Shown here piece by piece: positions 24,912-37,451 of a stretch of DNA of 64,000 nucleotides. Source of the stretch: Gossypium raimondii (taxonomy: Eukaryota > Streptophyta > Magnoliopsida > Malvales > Malvaceae). The notes below the pieces were generated by a model. That model saw only the letters and a program-made list of their open reading frames with translations, made no database searches and had not been told where the DNA came from. The position numbers were made by a program, and so were the translations under genes. Location of the stretch: contig NC_068569.1 of NCBI RefSeq assembly GCF_025698545.1, positions 18,476,001 to 18,540,000 of the forward strand, written 5' to 3'. Within the stretch, counting starts at the first letter, position 1, and the number at the start of each line of letters is the position of its first letter.

Positions 24912-27047
24912 TGTAATAGCCAATCAAATCCAATAAAACTTGGGTCAATCCTGACCCAATTGCATTTGGCCCAATAAGGCCCAAGTGTGCTAACCCTAGC
25001 CTAACCCTAAGCAGCAGTTAGCAGTAGCCACCCCACGTCGCAGCAACCTCCAGTGCCGTGCACGCCCCACGTTCGGCAGCCTCCCAAACTGTCCCACATC
25101 TTCGCTGGCACGTCCACTCGCACAACGCTCACACATCTGCAAGCCATAAACAACACTAATAGGATATACACACAGCAAAACAGTTGTAAAAGGATTTAGG
25201 GAGGGCTATATAAAGGCCAATCATTTTCTGTAACTGGGTTAGCAAAAATTTTGTATGAAAATTAACAAGAAATACAAGAGAAAGAAAACGATTTTGGAAG
25301 GTAACAGATTTTGTTCTGTTCTTTTACTGTTTTCACTTTATTTTGTTTTTCTTTTGTTAGCCTAAAACAAAAATAAATAAAAAGAAGAAGGAAAGGGGTT
25401 TTTACCGGTGGTGGCGCGCCGTCGTGGCGCCGTCGTCGTCGTTGTGGCCGGTAAAAAATGGGTCTGAAATGGTGGAAGGGAGGCTGCGGCAAATACAAAA
25501 ATGGCAGAGAAAGGGTTTTGAAATGGGATTTTATAAGGGTTCAAAAGGGGCCATTTGCGCGATTGGTCCTTTTCTTTTTGGGGTTGTTTAAATTAAATTT
25601 ATTATTTCTTTTAAATTTTACTGCATATTTTAATATTGTTTCAATCCGGTCCTCATTGCTGTGCAGTGTTTAGGAGGTTTGGGTAAATTTCTTTTTAGGT
25701 CTTCCTCATGTTACGCGCGTTTTAATTTGCTCCTTTTCACGTTTTCAATTTTCGAATTTAGCCTTTAAATTCTATTTATTTTCAATATTAATCCTTCATT
25801 TGTCATTTTAAGGTTTTTTTTTTATAAATACTGTTAGATTGTTATTATTAGTGTATTATTATTAGTATTATTTAATATTATATTAAATATTAATATTATT
25901 ATGCCTATATGTATATACGCATATGTATGTTAATATATATGTACATACTTTAAATGGCTTTAAAATATATAAACGTGTCTTGTATATTTTATTATTACTA
26001 TATTTTTCTTAGTTTTATATGCATTCGTACATATACATATGTTTTATGAATTTTATATCATTTTCCTTTTTCCTTTTTTAATTCTATATATATATATTTC
26101 TTTTATAATGTACATATTTATACACTATTCAAAGTTATAATAAAATATTTTTCGCATTTTATATATATATTCATATTTTCATAATTTGCTAATATATTAT
26201 GTTTATACATTTTATGTTTATTATTTTTAAAATACATGTATATTTTATTATTGATTCATTTTCGTGATTTTTGTATACGATATATGCACGAGCATTTTAT
26301 CATGTTTTTAAAGAAAATATATATATTGGTTCCATCAAAGTATTAAAATCATTTTTAAAAATTTAAATATTTGGCAATCCTAACTTACTGGATCATGATC
26401 ATTTTTCGATGAATTTAGAAAGCTAAGTATTTATTTTACAATAAATTCGTAATTTTCAAATAAAAGCTTATTCTCGGGAATCAAAAATGTCGGGTCCTAA
26501 CTTACTGGTCGTGACATTTCGTCATCTCGAAATAAGAATTTTTAAAACGAAAGGTGCTATTCGGTATTTGAAATTCTGAGAAATTGTGCCCTAATTTACT
26601 GGGTTTCGATTTTTCTTTATTTGATCTAAATAATCGAATACCCTTTTAGATTTAATTGTGTGAGTTTTAAAATTAAAAGACAAACTTAATTTTAAAGATT
26701 TAAAGGTATTGTGCCCTAACTAACTGGGTGTGATATTTTATTTCTTTGAAATAGGAATGTTTATCTTTTTAATTCATCCTCGAGTTAAAAATTTTTATTT
26801 AAACTCTTTTCAAATTTTCGACATCAAGACATAAAATAATCAAATTTGGTACCGATTTTTGGGCGTTACGAGGGTGCTAACCCTTCCTCGTGCGTAACTG
26901 ACTCCCGAACCTGTTTTCTCAAATTTTACAGACCAGAATTGTTTTTATGGTGAGCCGATCACACCTTAATAAAGGATCGGTGGCGACTCCAATTTTTGTT
27001 TTTAAAGTCAATAACTTATTTTTGTTTTCAAAAAAATGGTTTCGACA
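24912..27047 (+). mobile_element. Solo LTR, Gypsy-like, with 5 bp target site duplication
   Basis: The sequence starts TGTAATAGCC at 24912 and ends TTTCGACA at 27047, 2136 bp in all. Exact 5 bp copies of ATTAT flank it (24907-24911 and 27048-27052). TG...CA ends plus a perfect duplication define a complete LTR with no internal region, as left by recombination between the two LTRs of an inserted element. A promoter-like TATA stands at 25206. The 3' part has a repeated phrase CCTAACTTACTGG or similar (26375, 26495, 26590, 26715) and GGGCGTTACGAGGGTGCTAA, which I associate with cotton Gypsy LTRs. The intact duplication suggests moderate age. The lineage within Gypsy is not determined. Confidence 0.85.
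25204..25216 (+). promoter_or_regulatory. TATA box of the solo LTR
   Basis: GGCTATATAAAGG sits about 295 bases into the LTR, followed by a leader sequence. It is the likely U3/R start. Whether it is still active is unknown. Confidence 0.55.
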
Positions 27048-27310
27048 ATTATATTAATTTATTATTATTAAATGTTAAATAAATTATTGAAAACATCTTC
27101 TTCTTTTTTTACTAAGTTTGGTCTTCAAAATATTTTAAATTAAACTTATATAACAAAATTCAATCAAAAGTCAAAACTTAGTGATAAATCTCAAAATCCA
27201 CTTACAGTACCGTCAAGTTCATTTTTCTATCGAAAGGGCATGGACAATATCAAAATCAAAACAAATACAATTCAAAATTATTAAATATTATTACAAACAT
27301 TATAAAATAT

Positions 27311-29862
27311 TATGGATTATGCCTCACATTTCGGTCAAATTAAAACACAAACAGATAGCAACATCGCGACGACAAAAACAAGGAAGAAGCAAAAATGACG
27401 TCGCAATGTCATGATAGGGGATGTCACGACATGGCGACATGTCATGTAATTTTCTCGGTTTTCTTCTTTCAGTCAAATATTGATTATTAGTCTCAGTCGA
27501 ACTCTAATTAATGTCGATTATTTTAAGAATATTTGACCTATGAAATTAGCTTACAAATAGACCTTCTACAACCTTAGAAAAGAAAACCATGACACTTTTA
27601 GGTATTAGCTTTCACAAGCTTTCAAAGAATTTTGTGTTTACGTTTTTCGGGTTTCAAGGTTTAGTTTTTATCTCCATCTTTGTACTCTTCATTTTTGCCA
27701 ATTTAGTGAAATTATCTTTGCCCGTGGTTTTTTATCCTCTTCGAAGGATTTTCCATGAAATATTTGTGTTCGATCTTTTCCACTTTCATGTTATTTTACT
27801 TATTCATTGTTTACACGGGTTTATCCCCAATAATTTGATATCAAAGCTAGTTCAATTTTCGCATTCAACTCATTTAGAGATGGCAGGAACAATGTTTGAC
27901 GTTAAGAAGTTCGATGCCATCAAAACTTTCAATCTGTGGCAAGTTCGGATGACAACAATACTGGTCCAAAATGGTTTGAAAAAGGTCATTACAAGGAAAA
28001 AGGTCGCAAATATGGAACAATTAGAATGGGAAGAGCTTGACGAGAAGGTCTTATCTGCAATTCAATTGTGCCTCACGAATAATTTATTGCAGGAGGTGTA
28101 GATGGAAAAAACGGTATCCACATTGTGGACAACGTTAGAAAATCTTTATGTGACAATGTCTCTGGTTAACCGGTTGGTCTTGAAACAACATCTATACACA
28201 TTTCGCATGGACAAAAGTTAGCACCTTAGAAATCATACTAGTCAATTTATTACTCTTTTGAATGATTTAAAGAATGTTGAGGTTCAGATTGACGACGAAA
28301 GATCAGACTATACTATTATTGTGCTCTGTACCCATTCCATACAAGTCTCTCAGGGGGACATTGGTTTATGGTAGAGATAAACTCTCGTTCGGTGATGTAA
28401 AGGATCATCTATTGAACAAATACAAACTCGACAATGAGTTTAGTTCGAATAGCAAGTTAGATACGCAAGCCTCAGTTTTGGTAGTATCAAGGAAGCGAGA
28501 CAAGAGATGTTACTATTGTAAGAAGTTAGGTCATGTTAAGGTAGATTGTTACAAACTGCGAAATAAAAGGGTTGTTGGGAGCAATGAGAAAGATTTAGTT
28601 GGTGCGAATTTAGCCGATGAAAAGAGTGATGATTTCTTGTTGGTGTCAACAAGCGAAAGCTCCAAGCTTAAGTCCAAGTGGATCCTCGATTTGGGGTGTT
28701 GTTTCCACATGTCTCCCAACAGGGACTAGTCCTCCACATACAGTTCAGTTGAAGGTGGAGTTGTGCTTATTAGGAATGATTCACCCAATAAGGTAATTGA
28801 TATTGGTATTGTTCAGATCAGGATGCACGACGAGACAATCAAGAGACTGTCAAGTGTCGGGTATGTACATGATTTAAAGAGAAATCTCATCTCCTTACGA
28901 AATTTAGACTCGAAGGGTTCAAGAATTAAATTCGAGTCAATCAGTATTGAGGTATCTCGTGGGGCTCTCATTTTGATGAAAGGTAAAAAAATGACAATCT
29001 TTATGTTCTGGAAGGATTAACGGTGATTGGTGAAATAGGACGTCCATCGTCTGTTAAGGAGTTGAAGTCGACTCGTTTGAAGCGGAGGCAACTTGGTCAT
29101 CGTAGGAAAAATGTATGACCATGTTGTATAAGAGAGGTTCTCTTTTTGGTGTAGGTTTTGAAAAGATACGACATTTCATTCGTGTAAATTAGACATAGGT
29201 CAATTTTGATTTGGCAGTGCACAAGTCGAAGATTAGAAGTCTTCTAGCTTCAAAGTTCAAGCACAACTTTGACTCAATTAATATCCTACAAAGTTCCAGA
29301 TAGGTTTGTGAAGGGCTTTGGCAAAGAAGGCATTGTAGAAATACGAGTCAAGATGGAGATTTGTGGAGTATGCCTCGTATTTCAGTCAAATTAAGGCACA
29401 AACAGATAGTGACATTGTGATGATGAAAATAGGGAGAAGTAGAAATGACGTCACGATGACACGATAGGGGACGTGGTGACGTGTCATGCAATTTTCTCAA
29501 TTTTCTTCTTCTAGTCAAATTCTTATTATTTGTCCTAACCGAACTCTGATTAATGCAATTTTTAGAATATTTAACCTATGAAATTAGCTTATAAATAGGC
29601 ATTGTATAACCCTAGAAAAGATAACCCATAACACTTTTAGGTATTAACTTTTACAAGCTTTCAAGGAATTTTGTGTTTAAGTTTTTTGGGTTTTGGAGTT
29701 TTATTTTTATCTCCATCTTTATTCTCTTTGTTTTTGCTGATTTAGGGAAATTATCTTTACTCATAGTTTTTTATTCTCTTCAAATGAAATTTTCCTGTTC
29801 AATTTTTTTTTAATTTCTACGTTATTTTACTTATTCATTATTTTCTCGGGTTTATCCCAACA
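27311..29862 (+). mobile_element. Copia-type LTR retroelement fossil, much shortened
   Basis: Two LTRs of about 500-520 bp lie at 27311-27832 and 29362-29862. Both carry TTTCAGTCAAATT-like and ACAAACAGATAG sequences near the start and CGGGTTTATCCC near the end. A tRNA-primer-like site TGATATCAAAGCTAG follows the first, and a purine-rich tract precedes the second. The internal part is only about 1.5 kb. It shows Copia gag (FNLWQVRMTTILVQNGL, then a CYYCKKLGHVKVDC zinc knuckle) and protease (WILDLGCCFHMS). Most of pol is missing, and the element is broken in several places. The two LTRs differ at many positions, so insertion is old. Confidence 0.85.
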
Positions 29863-31104
29863 AATCCAAATAAAAAAAGAATGGAGCATATATTCCTACA
29901 ATTGAAGAAGTGGAAATAAAACCTAGTATTTAACATCGAATTTATCGACAAAATATAATATAGACCGACAAACATTAAAAATAAAAAAAATGAAAGGAAC
30001 AAATTTGTGGGATTGGTAATCGTGTGGAATGCAATCGGTGATGTTGTAATAAGAAGGTGAAGATTGAGGCGGTAGCCCCTGGTTTTAGGTAGGGACCGCG
30101 GTTACAACAGCTCTGACAAGAATCATGTGGTTGGGCTTTGGACCACGTGTACGGCTCCTATTTACCCCCACAACTTGTTCCTTGTTCCATTCGAATCAGA
30201 CGATTTCGATATTCATCATCCCTCGTTTCCTATCATTTTCTGTTGACTCTGGTTGTACTACCACTCTCACATAATATTCCCACGTTATTTTTTTCTTACA
30301 GGAATATAGAGTAGGGATATACAGTAACCCTAGATTTCATTTTAATAATTTAGTTTAATATGTACGTCATAGTATTGATTTTGCATGCTTTCACTTGCAG
30401 ATAAGTTCATGTGATTTTCTTTAAAATTTTACAAAAATATAATCTGTTTAATTCTCAAAATTCATACATAGAAACTTCAATTTTTGTCAGACTTATATGT
30501 GAGTTTTATTTTTTAGATTTAATTTCTAAATTGAGTTGAATGTAAGTGGGGTTAAATTATTGGATGCTCTGTAAATGGTACAATCCAGCAAATTATAAGT
30601 AATCGAGCTTACAAGTTGTTCTAAGCTGATACCCTAGGTGGAGGACATCATACAGATCATTATAACAGGGGTATCGATTTAATAATCTTGCAATGAAGTG
30701 CATCAAATTAATATTCCAGCCGTAACATGCTTCTTTTTTTATTTGTCAGGTATTATATATTTAAACAAATTTTAATCTATTGATATTTTGCTATTATTTC
30801 TTTAAGTGTTTACATCACATTTATTTTTATCGTGTTTCATTTTCATGCATGCAAGAGATTTGTCAAATGGGTAGAAGCCTTAAATGTGTCATCTTCTTCG
30901 GCCCATACATACAATGGGCTATAACACTCTAATAATTTGTCATTTTATAACAAAAAGAAAAAGAAAATTAAAGCTATGAGAATAATAATATCATTTTATC
31001 AAAAAAAAACAAACAAGCACCAACAATTGAACATTATTTTTTATTAGCTAACAACCACCTAAAAATGGAAGAAAAATAATTGGGGGGAGTAGGGGGTCTA
31101 AATC

Positions 31105-31377
31105 TTAGGCTGAGGCCATGGCAACAAAAGACGACAATAAGGTGCTGCTGTTTCCCAGAATTTGAGGTCCCTGGTTCCTTGAACCCATATATACTTCTCT
31201 AATTACCGTCCTCATTTTAATTAAAATTAAGTTGAGATTCTGATCAATGCTTAAACTTGTTAAAAACATAATTATGATTAATCCAGTTGGAATAATGGTG
31301 GCAACCATGTAATTCCCACATGCGTCATGGTAAGAATTTTTGGAAGCGAGCTTTGCGCTTGAAACACACACACACAC
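31105..31377 (-). CDS. Small unassigned open frame (low confidence)
   Basis: An open frame of 90 codons on the minus strand; a start at the inner methionine (MVATIIPTGL) would give 67. The shorter form begins with a hydrophobic segment (TIIPTGLIIIMFLTSL) that could be a signal or membrane segment, followed by a basic tail. The first residues of the longer form come from a (CA)n repeat at 31364-31380. I recognise no family and see no known secreted-peptide motif. It could be chance; there are no neighbours within 4 kb to lend context. Confidence 0.15.
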   Translation of the reverse strand: MCVCVSSAKLASKNSYHDACGNYMVATIIPTGLIIIMFLTSLSIDQNLNLILIKMRTVIREVYMGSRNQGPQILGNSSTLLSSFVAMASA

Positions 31378-32509
31378 ACATATTATATATATGTGACGAA
31401 AACCAAGAACAAAGTAATTAATTAATTCAGTAGCTAAGCCTATGTTTGATTTTTTTTTTGGTGTTTTCTTAGGTAATGAGCTGTATTTATGAGTATCTCC
31501 GTACGGTTTGCTTAGTTTTCCTGCTTAATTATTAAAAAAAAACCCTAGCTAGTTAATTTGAATCGTAAACTCTATAGTTTAGCTGTTGAAGCACGTATTC
31601 GTGGTTTGGTTTTTACATTGTTAGTTGCGTTAAGCAAATGAAATCAGAAAGAAGCAATATTTAATGTATCATGGTGTACGATCAAAATATTCACCTCACG
31701 TTTTTCTTCAAACTCTCAAGTCAAAACAATGATCTTAATTATAAAATCAATAAATGCTTGGTGGATGGATTCCATATATCAACCAAAATCAAAGACCAGT
31801 GGTGGCATTTAAAAAAGGTTGCATATAAAATATTTAGTTGTGCTGATGATGGTAATGGAGGTTGGTGTCGATAGTTTGTTTAAAGTTATTTTGATGAGTT
31901 CAGAGAAGAATGAAAGGTTTGGGAAAGTGGTGGTTTGGAGTCAGTGGAGAAGGCTTATATAGTCAATAGGCTTGCTTGATGTGAGTTCCCTAGACGTGTG
32001 TCTTGTTAATAGAGCTAGTAGCTGAGTTATGGTGAACTTTCTGCATTTATACTTGGATGTGATTGGAGTAATTGTAGTCCCTGTTATAGAACGCAGGAGA
32101 CAAGTACTGGTGAAGAACATAGCCTAGCCATTGAGAGCTTGAAGCATCAGGCAGGATGGTGTCTGGTGATAAGGTCTTGTAGGCGAGGTAACATATTGGC
32201 CATAATTGGGTCAAAACTTGAAGGGTGCATCACTCTTTGACTATTGATCTTCAATGCAACAACACCTAACATAAGCAATATTCTTGTGTATATATATTAA
32301 CATCATATGCTTTATCAAGTTGTATATAATAAATTTTATATTAAAATGTAAATTTTATTTCATGTATACTAAATGTAAAATTCAAAATATAAGAAAATTT
32401 AATTAAGTATTATATGTTGAATATATGATGGTTTATTGAATGCTTTTTTAGGAACTTTTAATTACAGATTTGTTGAATAGGATATATAATTGTTGTTTTT
32501 TCAGAATAG

Positions 32510-32512
<3 letters not shown>

Positions 32513-32561
<49 letters not shown>
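32513..32561. repeat. (TA)n microsatellite, about 24 units
   Basis: Pure AT dinucleotide run of 49 bases; the longest simple repeat in the window. Confidence 0.95.
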
Positions 32562-32563
<2 letters not shown>

Positions 32564-35500
32564 GTAACCTTGTATAACAACATTTCACATTAAATTCAAT
32601 AAATTAAGTTCTACTATTTTCAAATTCTTATATCACAAACATATTATCATATGTGTGATGTCCTGTTACCTTATTATTTCCACATATTCCTCACATTTAC
32701 TTCAAGACTAAAATTTCAAAATTTGAAAAGTACAGGATTGAAAATGATCAAAATGTAAAACATGGACCAAGAGTGAATCTATAAAATTTTTAGGAGGGAC
32801 CAAAATTGAATTATAAATTTTAGGGATCAAGGTCAAAATATAATTTTATCATATATTAGTTTATGATTTCATCAATTTTGAAAAGGACTAAAAATTTATT
32901 TTTTTCATTTTGGGGTTCAAAGTGGAAATTACCGTATATAAATTTAATAATTCAATAATTTTCAAGACTAATAGTAGAATTTAACTATTATCGTTTGAGT
33001 CATGAATAAAAACTAAGATTAACCGATTCATAAAATAAATAAAAACTCAAATTTACCAATTAAAGTATATAAATACAAATACTAATAGTATAATTTAGCC
33101 ATATTTTATCCTACTTATTAAATATTATTTTAGATAATTTCTATTTTCATTTTCCTTCTAACCACCATAAAGTCGCGAACATCCTTTTTAAGAAAATATT
33201 AATTTTCGTTCAACATCTTTATTCTGTCTTTTCCTTGGTTTTTATGTTGATTACTCGATACATTCAACACTCCTACCTAACAACTTAAGTTATTGATTTT
33301 CCAATAATAGTTATTTCATATTGAAAATTGAGACGAGGTGTTTTAAAAATAAGATTGATGTACGATGGATCATGATTTTGTCAACTTCAAGGTTAGTTTA
33401 TTATATATTATTAAACTTTTAACTTCTCATCTATCTTTATTTATCTCTTGAAATATATCGTGTTGTTAGAACGAAAGTATTGTTTTCTTTAGGTATTATT
33501 ACGGTCAAGAGCAACGCACATTCAAGATTTTATCCTCCAATTCAAAAGAGAACCTAGGCCGCTTCTTTGAAAACATTGAAGAATGAGAATCTTACCATCG
33601 AAGAATCAAAACATAGCGAAAATCCATAGCATAACAAGGCATTAATCAAACCTATACCTTTGGACTCCTTTTAGAGTTGAGGGACAAAACTTTAAGGTGA
33701 TGTTTGGTTCCAGTAATTTTACATTTATGTAGTAATGTAAGATCTTGGAATAACATTCCTCTCTTTGGATTTCAAAGATTACCTTAACCTCGTAATTTTA
33801 TATTTCCATTAGTGTCAACATTCCGAAATTTACATAATAATTTCAATGTATCTCTTCCTTAGGTAATTTAAGATTGATTTATCATTTTACCTTCTTTTTT
33901 TTAATGTTTTTGATTCATTTTACTTAAACTGAAACAAAATAATACTAACTAATGAATTAAATTCTTCAACTCGCAAATATATTTTTCAAGTAACATTTAA
34001 ACTATTTATAATTTTGGTCAAATTTGTCCTTGACAAATATCTTGTTTTAAAATGTAATTTTCTTTGTTTTTCTTTTCCTATCACAAGCCCTAGTAGGGAT
34101 ATAAAATTAATTTATTAATAAAATAAAATATTATAAGCTTAAATTATTGTGTAGTAAAAAAATAAAAAAAATAAAAGCAAATTATATGGAGATGTGTTTA
34201 ATAAAATGTATTTGTAAGTAATGAATGAAATAGAATAATGTAATTATAGTTTAAACTTTATGATAAAAAAAAGAAAAAGAAAAAAGAGTAGGACTTAGAA
34301 AAAGCGGAAAATAGGAAGATAGACTGTGAAACGGCGCCTTGCTTGCGTGTTGTGAAGGTCAAAAATAGTTAAACGGCAACATGTCTTGTTTGTAAACAAC
34401 AAATTGCAATAAAATTATGAAGTGATTAGTTTAGAAGGAGAGGAAGGCAAATTGTATATTGTTAATGTGATAAAATTAAAAGAATGCCAGTTGTTCCATT
34501 GGGAATACAGACTTAAATTCCGACAGTAGAAGATTAGAATATTGAGATGGAGTTAACAATATTCCATGGGTAAATGAGGGGAAAGGAACCATAAAGAATT
34601 AATGTCTTATTGAAATTGATGTGCCTACCTACCTACCTCATTAATATGTGTTTTATAAAAAAAACCTCCCATTCTTGTGCAAAAATGGACACATTTTTAC
34701 TTGTGCACTAAAAGGAATATGATGAATTCATCAAATCTATTTGCGGCTTTTCATTTTACTAATATAAAACCTATAAATATTGTGCTTAATCTTTAAAACT
34801 TCATAAATTTTCAAATTTAAGGAATTTAAAGATTGAGGTCGATGAGAAAGGGTTCTAAAAGGCCAAAAAAACATAATGCAAAGTTTCAATTTATAATTGG
34901 AAATTAACATTAGGAAGTAGAGAATTTTTTGGGAAGAGAGAGAGAGGAGAAGCATGGGTTTTTTTGTTTTAGGTTAAAAGCGTAGTCTTGGTCGTAGATG
35001 ATTATAGAGTGGCTCTTTGTATGGTCACATGGATTCCTCTGGACATTTACCAGACACCTGAAATATATTTAAAATTAAAATTAAGATAAAACGATAAGCT
35101 GTTTTTATTAGGGGTTTTATTTTTTTATATATATAGATCTTTGATCAGAATCTCTGGTTTATCGTCAGCTTTTTGTCATCTTTCTGAGTTTAATGTCCAA
35201 GTGTCCGACCACATTATTACATAATGAAGCCATAGTCATATCTAATTAGGCGCCTCTGTTTTGTTTGGACAATTTAGAAAAACTATAATACAAAATTAAG
35301 AGGATATTCCGAATTAGTCTAAAGACGAAACAACCCTTTCCTTTTAATTATTAGTTTAATGTCGTTGGCAGGAGACATGACTGTTCCCTTGATATAAAAT
35401 AAAATAAACAACAAAAGGTTACCCATTTCACGATATTAGATATGCCCCTAATTTGGAGTTTGGACCCTTTTCTTACATTGGTATTGTTATTTACTTCGGG

Positions 35501-36024
35501 ACGACTATTCTGAAACAGTAATTGCTCTTTCTCTCTCCAACTGCCATAGAGAATCTCTCTGTCTCTATCTCTATCTCTCCATGGTCTGCAATGTAATCTC
35601 ACGTGCACCATGCTGTAGCTTTTGTTGTTTTTTTAAGGATGAAACCATCTTTTAAAAAGTTGATCAACTTTCTTTCATGAGGGAGAACCAGGGGATGATA
35701 AAAGGAGGACTTTGTTTGGTCTTTTGGATGTGTAGTGCTTTCTTTCTTTCATTTGGGGTTCTTTGTAGGGAACAGTTCCACTCTCTCTCTCCCTCTCAAT
35801 TCTCACCTTTCAGTTCTTATAATTTCAAGAGATTCCCTTTTACGTATTTTATCTCTTCCTTCATCTTTGTCTTTCCACTTTCCTTTTAGGAAAAGAAAAA
35901 GAAAGAGAGAATAGACAATACAAACGTGTGTCTCTTGTGTATGTGTGTGAAACAAAGGACCAACTTTAGAGGGGGAAAAAAAAAGATTGGCAGTGTGTAA
36001 TAAGGATCTGAATTCTTGCAAAAC

Positions 36025-37451
36025 ATGGCATTAGAGGCAGTGGTTTACCCTCCGGATCGATTTACTTACGGTTTCAAGGACATCTTCCCTGTTGCTGGTG
36101 GAGGAGGAGGAGCCTGGGGATATGATTTTTGCTTTCAAGATGAAGATAAAGTTCTTCCTGTGATCCTTGAAACCAACTTACAACAACAAGGGAGTCATGC
36201 AAATTGGGACTCATCGTCTACTTCAGTCATGCAACAACAACATGCAAAGGAATTATGGGATCCTTACTCTTCTTCGCCTGAAACTTGTACTGTCGACCAG
36301 TCTCTCCCTGGTCCTGCAGCTGGTTTCCAAGCTCCAATAGAACCCCCACCAGCTTACACGGCGACCAACGGTGGTGGTAGACGAAAACGTCGTCGCACCA
36401 GGAGCAGTAAGAACAAAGAAGAGCTAGAGAACCAGAGAATGACTCATATTGCTGTTGAACGCAATCGTCGGAAGCAAATGAATGAGTACCTTGCTGCTAT
36501 TAGATCTTTGATGCCAGCTTCTTATGTTCAAAGGGTCAGTTTTTATTTCTCTCTCTTCCGTTTGGACTAATAAAGTAACGATTAACCTTTAGAACAAGTT
36601 TATACAACCCTAATCAACGCTTTCGCTTATTAATTAAGTAATTAACATATTATGACCATTACTTTTTCGATTCTCAAATGTTTGAAGAATCGTAAAAAGG
36701 CATTGGCTGAAAAAAGTGTAGAAATTCCTGATTTTCATGAAAGATCATTCAGATTTGTAGCCTAGGTCAGCTATATTTATATCTTTGCTTTGTCTGACAA
36801 CTAGTTTATACTAACAAATGCATTAACCCTTTTCTCAGGGTGATCAAGCTTCGATTATTGGGGGAGCCATTAATTTCGTTAAGGAATTAGAGCAGCTGTT
36901 GCAGACCATGGAGGCTCATAAGTGGACCACTCAACACCCAGAACACAATGGCGACCCTTCACCCTTTGCTGAGTTTTTCGCCTTCCCGCAATTCTCGACT
37001 CGTGCAACGTCTCACTGCAACAATTCCCCGTCGTCCATGGCAGCTGATCAGCCCATGGCCGCCGAAAGTGTCGCGGATATCGAAGTGACCATGGTGGAAA
37101 CCCACGCTAACCTTAAGATACTCTCCAAGAAACGACCCAGACAACTCTTGAAACTGGTTGCTGGGTTACAAAGCCTAAGCCTCACCATTCTCCACCTCAA
37201 TGTCTCCACTGTTGATGAAATGGCTTTGTATTCAATCAGCGTCAAGGTAATTATTTAACAAACATTTCACTACAAATTTCATTAGTTTAATAGCAAAAAA
37301 AAAAAAAAAACCATCTCAAATTATGGTTGCTGATTTAGAGTGTTAATGGGGACAGGTTGAGGAAGGGTGCCATCTGAACACTGTGGATGAAATTGCAGCA
37401 GCTGTTAATCAAATGCTGCGCAGTATCCAAGAAGAAGCTGCTTTTAGCTGA
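36025..37451 (+). CDS. bHLH transcription factor, group Ia (bHLH94/bHLH96-like)
   Basis: Three exons: 36025-36534, 36839-37246 and 37356-37451, giving 337 residues. All junctions are GT-AG and in phase. The start MALEAVVYP is the characteristic opening of the bHLH94/bHLH96 group, so I chose the ATG at 36025. The bHLH domain is at about 136-194: [20 protein letters not shown] with H141, E145 and R149 (the H-E-R triplet for E-box/G-box binding), then [20 protein letters not shown] and a second helix to LLQTME. A basic patch (RRKRRRTR, 119-126) can act as a nuclear signal. The C-terminal part (about 240-337) looks like the ACT-like domain of this family. Group Ia also includes the stomatal factors SPCH, MUTE and FAMA; the function of this member cannot be read from sequence. 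Confidence 0.93.

Larger units (their letters stand above)
29863..35676. other. Long intergenic region
   Basis: No well-supported gene in 5.8 kb. The stretch at 30000-30250 is less AT-rich and includes a G-box (CCACGTGT near 30152). AT-rich tracts that read like decayed MITEs (phrases such as AAAATTTGAAAAGTACAGG) lie around 32700-33110. From 35500 on comes the leader region of the bHLH gene, with a CT-rich run near 35520-35580. Confidence 0.6.

Noticed and set aside
25018-25150. Possible gene start with GC-rich sequence CAGCAACCTCCAGTGCCG
   Set aside because: Falls within the solo LTR upstream of its TATA box and has no supported reading frame.
25262-25544. Basic proline/arginine-rich frames near 25.3 kb
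   Set aside because: They lie entirely inside the solo LTR leader and come from its GC-rich patch (GTCGTCGTCG).
36016-36024. Upstream start of the bHLH gene at 36016
   Set aside because: It is a TTG codon; MALEAVVYP at 36025 is the known family start.
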